Positions 6,436 through 10,742 of a DNA stretch of 10,742 bases are shown here, piece by piece. Source of the stretch: Devosia sp. (GTDB lineage: Bacteria; Pseudomonadota; Alphaproteobacteria; Rhizobiales; Devosiaceae); the NCBI GenBank assembly GCA_028290225.1, contig JAQGKH010000169.1:1-10742 (forward strand). The letters are read 5' to 3'. The notes under the pieces were generated by a model. It had not been told where the DNA came from. It searched no databases and saw only the letters and a list, made by a program, of their open reading frames with translations. The position numbers were made by a program, and so were the translations under genes. Numbering within the stretch: position 1 is the stretch's first letter; every line of letters starts with the position of its first letter.

Positions 6436-8424
6436 ATGGGTGCCGCAAAAGCTTTCCAAGGGCGTGCGTTAGCGGTATTTGAAATCTCGAAGCGCGACAG
6501 CGGCGGCGCGACTTTTGGCTTTGAGTTTACCTTGGCACTATTTGAACGATTCAGATCGGCCCTGGGTGCCTTGCCCCGTTCGGCCAAGAGGGTCCTGCTG
6601 ATCGGCTTTGATGGGCTGACCCTGGCTGCGGCGGTGTGGGTCAGCTATTCGCTGCGCTTCAGCGCCCCCTTCATTCCCACGCCCCAGCAATGGCTGCTGA
6701 TCGTGGCCGCGCCCGTGGTCGCGGTCCCGGTGTTCATTCGGCTGGGGCTGTATCGCGCCGTAATCCGCTATCTGCCCGAGCGGGCGATCTGGACCATGCT
6801 GCAGGCCATGACACTGGCGGCCCTGGCCTGGGTGGCGGTGGTGTTTGTAACCGAGATGGCGGGCAATGGCATCGTGCCGCGCTCCGTGCCGTTCTTTTAC
6901 TGGATGATCGGGCTGCTGTTCATCGCCGGCAGCCGGTTTGCCGCCAAGCAGTTCATCTGGGCGCCGCGAGAGGACCAGCTCAAATCCGGGCAGATCCTGA
7001 TCTATGGCGCCGGCGAGGCGGGATCGCAGCTGGCGGTGGCGCTGCGTTCGCAAGGGCGGCGGCTGATCGCGGGCTTTCTCGACGACAACCCCGCGCTGCA
7101 GGGGCGCGATGTGGCGGGCCTGCGGGTTTACGCACCCGATTACCTGGGCCAGCTGATCACCAATTTCGGTATCCAGGAAGTGATCCTGTCCATGCCATCG
7201 GTGAGTTCGGCGGAGCGGCAGCGGATCGTGGCGACCCTGACGCGGTACCCGGTCAAGATCCGCACCTTGCCCCATATCGCCGACCTGCTGGCGGGCAAGT
7301 ATCTGGTGAACCAGATCCGCGAAATCGACATCGATGAATTGCTGGGGCGCTCATCGGTCCCGGCCGATGCCGAGTTGCTGGGCGAGATGATCCGCGGCCG
7401 CTCCATCCTGATCACGGGGGCCGGGGGCTCGATCGGTTCGGAATTGTGCCGGCTGGTGGCGCGCTGGTCGCCCGAGCGCCTGGTGCTGTTCGAGCAGAAC
7501 GAGTTTGCGCTTTATAACATCCATCGCGAACTGGCCGAGCAGACCGACGCCCCGATCGTGCCGGTGCTGGCATCGGTCACGGACGAGCCGGCGCTGCGCC
7601 GGGCTCTGGCCGCCAACGCCGTGGATGTGCTGTTTCACGCCGCCGCCCACAAGCATGTGCCGCTGGTGGAAGCCAATGCGCTCGAGGGCATGCGCAACAA
7701 TGTGTTCGGCTCGCTGGCCGTCACCCGGGCGGCGTTTGAAGCGGGCGTGCAGCAGTTCGTGCTGATTTCCTCGGACAAGGCAGTGCGGCCGACCAATGTG
7801 ATGGGCGCGACCAAGCGCTGGGCCGAGTTGATCATGCGCCACTATGCGGGGCTGGCGGAAGCGGCGGGTACCGGGCAGCGCTTTTGCGCGGTGCGGTTCG
7901 GCAATGTGCTAGGCTCGAATGGCTCGGTGGTGCCGCTGTTTCGCGAGCAGATCGCCAAGGGCGGCCCGGTGACGCTGACCGACCCGGCGATGACGCGCTA
8001 TTTCATGTCGATCCACGAGGCCGCCGAGCTGATCGTGCAGGCCGGATCGCTGTCGAATGGCGGGGATGTATTCCTGCTCGAGATGGGGGCGCCGGTGAGG
8101 ATCGCCGATCTGGCGCGCAACATGATCCAGCTCGCCGGGCACACCGTGCGCGATGCCGACAATCCGGGCGGCAGCATCGAGATCATCGAGGTGGGGAGCC
8201 GGCCGGGCGAAAAGCTGTTCGAGGAACTCTTCTACGACGCCACCAGCGCCTATCCCACCCGCCATCCCAAGATCCTGCGTGCCATCGGCCGTGGCTCCGT
8301 GCAGGAAGTGCCCGAAGCGCTGCTGACGCTGGAAGCGGCGATCAAGCGCCAGGACGAAGCGGCAGCGCGGGCCCAGCTATTTGCCGTGATCACCGAATCG
8401 GCGCCGGTCGCGGTTCTGGTCTGA
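6436..8424 (+). CDS. Membrane nucleotide-sugar 4,6-dehydratase, FlaA1/CapD/WbpM type
   Basis: The protein (662 residues from ATG 6436) has the two-part WbpM/PglF architecture. Four hydrophobic N-terminal helices and a first Rossmann segment (YGAGEAGS, about 190-197) precede a C-terminal extended SDR domain with GAGGSIG (328-334), FHAAAHKHVPLVE, SSDK (445-448), VMGATKR (455-461), RFGNVLGSNGSVVPLF and GSRPGEKLFEEL. The usual SDR Tyr is Met456 (MxxxK), as in WbpM, where a Ser-Met-Lys triad works. The predicted reaction is UDP-GlcNAc to UDP-4-keto-6-deoxy-HexNAc at the inner membrane, an early step to QuiNAc/FucNAc-type sugars. The start is uncertain: TTG 6427 overlaps the opgC stop, ATG 6436 has GAGG only 3 bases away, and TTG 6532, just before the conserved LFERFRSALG region, would remove 32 poorly gene-like codons. 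The gene runs tail-to-tail into the minus-strand transferase with a 48-base overlap. Confidence 0.88.
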   Translation: MGAAKAFQGRALAVFEISKRDSGGATFGFEFTLALFERFRSALGALPRSAKRVLLIGFDGLTLAAAVWVSYSLRFSAPFIPTPQQWLLIVAAPVVAVPVFIRLGLYRAVIRYLPERAIWTMLQAMTLAALAWVAVVFVTEMAGNGIVPRSVPFFYWMIGLLFIAGSRFAAKQFIWAPREDQLKSGQILIYGAGEAGSQLAVALRSQGRRLIAGFLDDNPALQGRDVAGLRVYAPDYLGQLITNFGIQEVILSMPSVSSAERQRIVATLTRYPVKIRTLPHIADLLAGKYLVNQIREIDIDELLGRSSVPADAELLGEMIRGRSILITGAGGSIGSELCRLVARWSPERLVLFEQNEFALYNIHRELAEQTDAPIVPVLASVTDEPALRRALAANAVDVLFHAAAHKHVPLVEANALEGMRNNVFGSLAVTRAAFEAGVQQFVLISSDKAVRPTNVMGATKRWAELIMRHYAGLAEAAGTGQRFCAVRFGNVLGSNGSVVPLFREQIAKGGPVTLTDPAMTRYFMSIHEAAELIVQAGSLSNGGDVFLLEMGAPVRIADLARNMIQLAGHTVRDADNPGGSIEIIEVGSRPGEKLFEELFYDATSAYPTRHPKILRAIGRGSVQEVPEALLTLEAAIKRQDEAAARAQLFAVITESAPVAVLV

Positions 8425-9444
8425 GGCGGGCCGGGCGGCGGTTTCGGTGGCGCTGCCGCCGCCCGCGGCAATCACCAGTACGACAAGCAAGCCATAGGCC
8501 AGCAGCGCCAGCGGCCATTGCCAGGCCGGAGCCAGCGCGGCGGCGCCAGCCAGGGGAATGGCCCAGCAGCCCGTCACGAGGGCAAACAACAGCGTCACCC
8601 GGCGATGCCCCCAGCGGCGCTGGAGCTGCTGATAAGCGTGGCGGCGATGGGCATGCCAGGGCCGCTCGCCACGCCCGAGCCGGCGCAACAGGGTAACGGT
8701 AGCGTCGGTCACCGTGGCGGCCGGCAGGATCAGCCAGCTGCCATAGGGCAGGGCGCCGGTTTGCAGGGTGAGGAGAGCAAGGGCGAACACGAAAAAAGCC
8801 AGGCCGTTGGAGCCGGCATCGCCCATGAAGATGCGGGCCGGCGGCCAGTTGCGCTGCAAAAAGCCGCCACTGGCCGCGGCAATCGCCAGCGCCAGCCAGA
8901 ACAAGGGGGACTGTGGCGCATCGCCCTTTGCCAGCCACCAGATGCCTGCGGCACCGAGCAGCACCAGGATAGCCTGGCTGGCGGCGATGCCGTCGATCCC
9001 GTCCATGAAGTTGAACAGATTGACCCACCAAACACCCACCAGCAGGAGCAGCAGCGCAAGCACGGGGCCCGACAGGCTCCATTGAGCCGCAAGGCTGAGC
9101 GGGGGGAAAGGGGAAGCGAGCCACACCAGAAGGGCGAACAAGCCGATCTGCACGGGAAAGCGCAGGGCCGGGGACAGATCATGCAGATCATCGGCAAAGC
9201 CCAGGGCCGCGGCCCCGGCGCCCAGCGCCGCCACCGGCACGAGCTGGGGCGCGTTCCAGCCGGCCAGCAGCAGCGCCGCAGCCACGCAGGGCACGGCAAT
9301 CGCCACGCCGCCGCCGCGTGGGGTGGGGGTGATGTGAGACGAGCGAGCATTGGGCGGCTGGACAAGGCCGATGCGGGCGGCATGGCGTTCCACAAGCCGG
9401 GTGCCAAGCCAGGCCGCAAGGCCGGTGGCAACAACGAGCAGCAT
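8377..9444 (-). CDS. WecA/WbpL-type undecaprenyl-phosphate sugar-1-phosphate transferase
   Basis: This 355-residue polytopic membrane protein of the MraY/WecA (GT4) superfamily moves an N-acetylhexosamine-1-phosphate from its UDP carrier onto undecaprenyl phosphate, starting a surface polysaccharide on the cytoplasmic face. Ordered motifs: HITPTPRGGG (37-46), the Mg-binding DDLHD (85-89), NFMDGIDG (145-152), FMGDAGSNG (206-214) and HAHRRHAYQ (264-272), the last matching the WbpL/WecA-type substrate loop. About ten helices are expected; the tail after about 335 is polar and Arg-rich. ATG at 9444 (minus strand) is preferred; a TTG at 9462 would add six residues, and neither has a clear Shine-Dalgarno. 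Beside a WbpM-type dehydratase, the natural substrate is likely a UDP-QuiNAc or UDP-FucNAc type sugar (inference). Its last 48 bases lie antisense to the dehydratase end. It is divergent from the type I exporter. Confidence 0.88.
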   Translation of the reverse strand: MLLVVATGLAAWLGTRLVERHAARIGLVQPPNARSSHITPTPRGGGVAIAVPCVAAALLLAGWNAPQLVPVAALGAGAAALGFADDLHDLSPALRFPVQIGLFALLVWLASPFPPLSLAAQWSLSGPVLALLLLLVGVWWVNLFNFMDGIDGIAASQAILVLLGAAGIWWLAKGDAPQSPLFWLALAIAAASGGFLQRNWPPARIFMGDAGSNGLAFFVFALALLTLQTGALPYGSWLILPAATVTDATVTLLRRLGRGERPWHAHRRHAYQQLQRRWGHRRVTLLFALVTGCWAIPLAGAAALAPAWQWPLALLAYGLLVVLVIAAGGGSATETAARPASDQNRDRRRFGDHGK

Positions 9445-9479
9445 GGTGGCGATTGGGTGCAAGGGGCGGGCTCTTGGCT

Positions 9480-9493
9480 CAGGGATGTCCCTG
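9480..9493. repeat. Perfect 6-2-6 inverted repeat upstream of the WbpL-like gene
   Basis: CAGGGA (9480-9485) and TCCCTG (9488-9493) are perfect reverse complements around a 2-base spacer. The element sits 36 bases upstream of the preferred ATG of the minus-strand transferase (18 upstream of the TTG), where a dimeric regulator could block or aid transcription. A 2-base loop is too tight for an RNA hairpin of full length, and no T-run follows, so an operator is likelier than a terminator. Chance occurrence is not excluded. Confidence 0.35.
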
Positions 9494-9553
9494 CTTAGCG
9501 CATAGGGCGGGGTGGCTCAAACCCTCCTCCAGGCCAAGTAAGCCCTGCCTGTG

Positions 9554-9563
9554 TTGGCGCCAA
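9554..9563. repeat. 10-bp perfect palindrome in the divergent intergenic region
   Basis: TTGGCGCCAA is its own reverse complement and lies midway between the divergent WbpL-like and type I exporter genes. It is a plausible site for a dimeric regulator serving one or both promoters. No promoter boxes could be assigned with confidence in 9445-9658. Confidence 0.35.
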
Positions 9564-9583
9564 TGCTTGCAGCCCGCGCCTGC

Positions 9584-9662
9584 CCATAAGCACCATCTTC
9601 AGACTTTTTGTTCATCGTGCACCCAGAGCTGGTTGTTCCTTTCCCGAGTTCATTGCTTATGG
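9584..9662 (+). repeat. 9-bp inverted repeat whose right arm covers the exporter start codon
   Basis: CCATAAGCA (9584-9592) and TGCTTATGG (9654-9662) are perfect reverse complements separated by 61 bases. The right arm contains the ATG (9659-9661) of the type I exporter. If the transcript starts upstream of 9584, pairing could hide the start codon. The long loop makes the RNA pairing weak on its own. Confidence 0.3.
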
Positions 9663-10742
9663 CCGACCCTGACCGCAATGCCCGTGCGCTGCGCCTCAAG
9701 CCGCTCAAGGCGGCCCTCCTCACCTATCGGCCCGTGCTGGTTGCCGCCGTGGTGTTCAGCTGCGCGATCAACATCCTGTTGTTCGTGTCGCCCCTTTACA
9801 TGATGCAGATCTATGACCGGGTGCTCTCGAGCCGCAGCGAGCCGACGCTGGTGATGATCTCGGTGATCGCCCTGATGGCGATGATCATCTATGGGCTGCT
9901 GGAATATGTGCGCTCGCGCATGCTGGTGCGGGTGGGCATGCAGTTCGACGAGCAGTTGTCGGGCCCCCTGTTTGATGCTGCGGTTGCCTCGGAGATCGCG
10001 TCCCCGCAAGGCCAATCGGTGCAGGCCGTGCGCGACATGGATACCCTCCGGGAATTTCTGACCGGGGGTGGCCTCATCACGCTGTGCGATGCACCCTGGG
10101 CGCCGCTGTTCATTGCGCTGGGGTTTTTCCTCCATCCGCTGCTGGGCACGGTGGCGCTGGTGGGGGCGCTGGCCATGCTGGGCCTGGCGGTGCTCAACGA
10201 AGTGATGACGCGCCGGCAGCTGCGCCGTGCGGGCGAAGCGGCCAATGCGGCAGCTCAATATGTCTCGACCACCTTGCGCAACAAGGAGGTCATCCATGCA
10301 ATGGGCATGCGCGGCGCGGTGCGCGAGCGCTGGCTGGAGCAGCATCGCGGCGTGATCGGCTGGCAGGCCCTGGCGAGCGATCGGGCCGGCGGCATCCACA
10401 CCATGACCAAGTTCGTGCGCATGGCGCTGCAGGCGGCCATCCTGGGAGTGGGGGCGTGGCTGGCCATTGGCCAGCAGATCTCGCCGGGCGCGATGATCGC
10501 CGCATCCATGTTGATGGGACGCGCGCTGCAGCCGGTGGAACAGGCGGTGGGGCAATGGAAAGGGTTTGTGGGCGCGCGCGATGCCTATGAGCGGCTCGGC
10601 ACCCTGTTCCTCGCCACGCCCGCTCCGGCCCAAACCATGGCCCTGCCGGCGCCCAAGGGCGCGATCAGCGCCGATATGGCGTTTGTTGCCCCGCCCGGCG
10701 CCGCCAAGCCGACGCTGCGCAATGTGAACTTCGCGGTGGAGC
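9659..10742 (+). CDS. Type I secretion ABC transporter, PrtD/AprD family (3' end outside window)
   Basis: The frame is open from ATG 9659 to the right edge (361 codons seen of a usual 550-600). It matches the membrane half of PrtD/AprD/PrsD-type exporters: a short basic N-terminus, a first helix with NILLFVSPLYMMQIYDRVLSS (residues about 38-58), IIYGLLEYVRSRMLVRVG, VRDMDTLREFLTGGGLITLCDAPWAPLF with FFLHPLLG, then AMGMRGAVRERWLEQH and GRALQPVEQAVGQWKGFVGARDAYERL. The last residues (from about ADMAF to LRNVNFAVE) are the start of the nucleotide-binding domain, so Walker A lies just outside. The inner-membrane exporter would work with an HlyD-type adaptor and a TolC-type channel to secrete a C-terminally signalled protein such as an RTX protein; PrsD of rhizobia exports glycanases that trim exopolysaccharide, which would suit this neighbourhood (inference). 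No strong Shine-Dalgarno precedes the ATG. Confidence 0.9.
   Translation, partial: MADPDRNARALRLKPLKAALLTYRPVLVAAVVFSCAINILLFVSPLYMMQIYDRVLSSRSEPTLVMISVIALMAMIIYGLLEYVRSRMLVRVGMQFDEQLSGPLFDAAVASEIASPQGQSVQAVRDMDTLREFLTGGGLITLCDAPWAPLFIALGFFLHPLLGTVALVGALAMLGLAVLNEVMTRRQLRRAGEAANAAAQYVSTTLRNKEVIHAMGMRGAVRERWLEQHRGVIGWQALASDRAGGIHTMTKFVRMALQAAILGVGAWLAIGQQISPGAMIAASMLMGRALQPVEQAVGQWKGFVGARDAYERLGTLFLATPAPAQTMALPAPKGAISADMAFVAPPGAAKPTLRNVNFAVE

Noticed and set aside
6515..6542. TTGGCT and ACTATT at 16-base spacing, as a promoter for the WbpM-like gene
   Set aside because: Only 4 of 6 and 3 of 6 positions match the sigma-70 consensus, which is no better than chance.
8518..9498. A 326-codon plus-strand frame opposite the WbpL-like gene
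   Set aside because: It is Gly/Gln/Arg-rich without motifs; the minus strand has all ordered MraY/WecA motifs.
9650..10633. A 327-codon minus-strand frame opposite the type I exporter
   Set aside because: The His/Gln-rich product has no domain; the plus strand clearly encodes the PrtD-type membrane domain.
1..10742. tRNA, rRNA, CRISPR arrays, insertion sequences, attachment sites
   Set aside because: No cloverleaf, regularly spaced repeats, transposase or integrase frames, or long terminal inverted repeats were seen on either strand.

Overview
The window is a compact, GC-rich (mostly G/C third codon positions) stretch of bacterial DNA. It has the look of an alphaproteobacterium, probably of the Hyphomicrobiales (a Devosia-like organism is my guess). 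I base this on the short alphaproteobacterial form of OpgH, an OpgC of the Rhodobacter type, tandem CgeB-type glycosyltransferases and a PrtD-type exporter. No rRNA, tRNA, CRISPR array or insertion sequence is visible. Nearly all genes concern the cell envelope: periplasmic glucans, surface polysaccharide and type I secretion.

Layout. Positions 3-1432 hold two tandem, paralogous CgeB-like glycosyltransferases; the first is cut by the window edge and they overlap by ATGA. A 186-base gap follows, containing a 7-bp direct repeat at a 20-base period and weak start signals. Positions 1619-6430 hold an osmoregulated periplasmic glucan operon: opgG (Tat-type signal peptide, periplasmic glucan-processing protein), opgH (inner-membrane beta-glucan synthase) and opgC (membrane acyl/succinyl transferase that decorates the glucans). 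A FlaA1/CapD/WbpM-type membrane nucleotide-sugar dehydratase (6436-8424) follows almost without gap. It runs tail-to-tail into, and overlaps by 48 bases, a WecA/WbpL-type polyprenyl-phosphate sugar-phosphate transferase on the minus strand (8377-9444). A divergent intergenic region rich in small inverted repeats leads to a plus-strand type I secretion ABC transporter of the PrtD/AprD family, which runs off the right edge before its Walker A motif.

How they work together. OpgH would polymerise glucose from UDP-glucose across the inner membrane, OpgG would process the backbone in the periplasm, and OpgC would add charged acyl groups. The dehydratase and the sugar-phosphate transferase form the pair that in Pseudomonas (WbpM/WbpL) makes and loads a 6-deoxy-N-acetylhexosamine as the first O-antigen sugar; here this is inference. 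The CgeB-like enzymes are probably transferases for another surface glycan.

The most notable anomaly is in opgH. A well-supported 45-codon reading frame (3228-3365) has a strong Shine-Dalgarno, overlaps the opgG stop and encodes what looks like the OpgH N-terminus. It is in a different frame from the 586-codon opgH body (3406-5166), which has no good ribosome-binding site of its own. A +1 shift exactly at the CTC-TGA stop of the first frame would fuse them into one roughly 645-residue protein. opgG itself has only TTG starts, with a better SD-ATG just upstream that is out of frame by the same +1. Indel mutation, sequence error, reinitiation and recoding are all possible; the sequence alone cannot decide.
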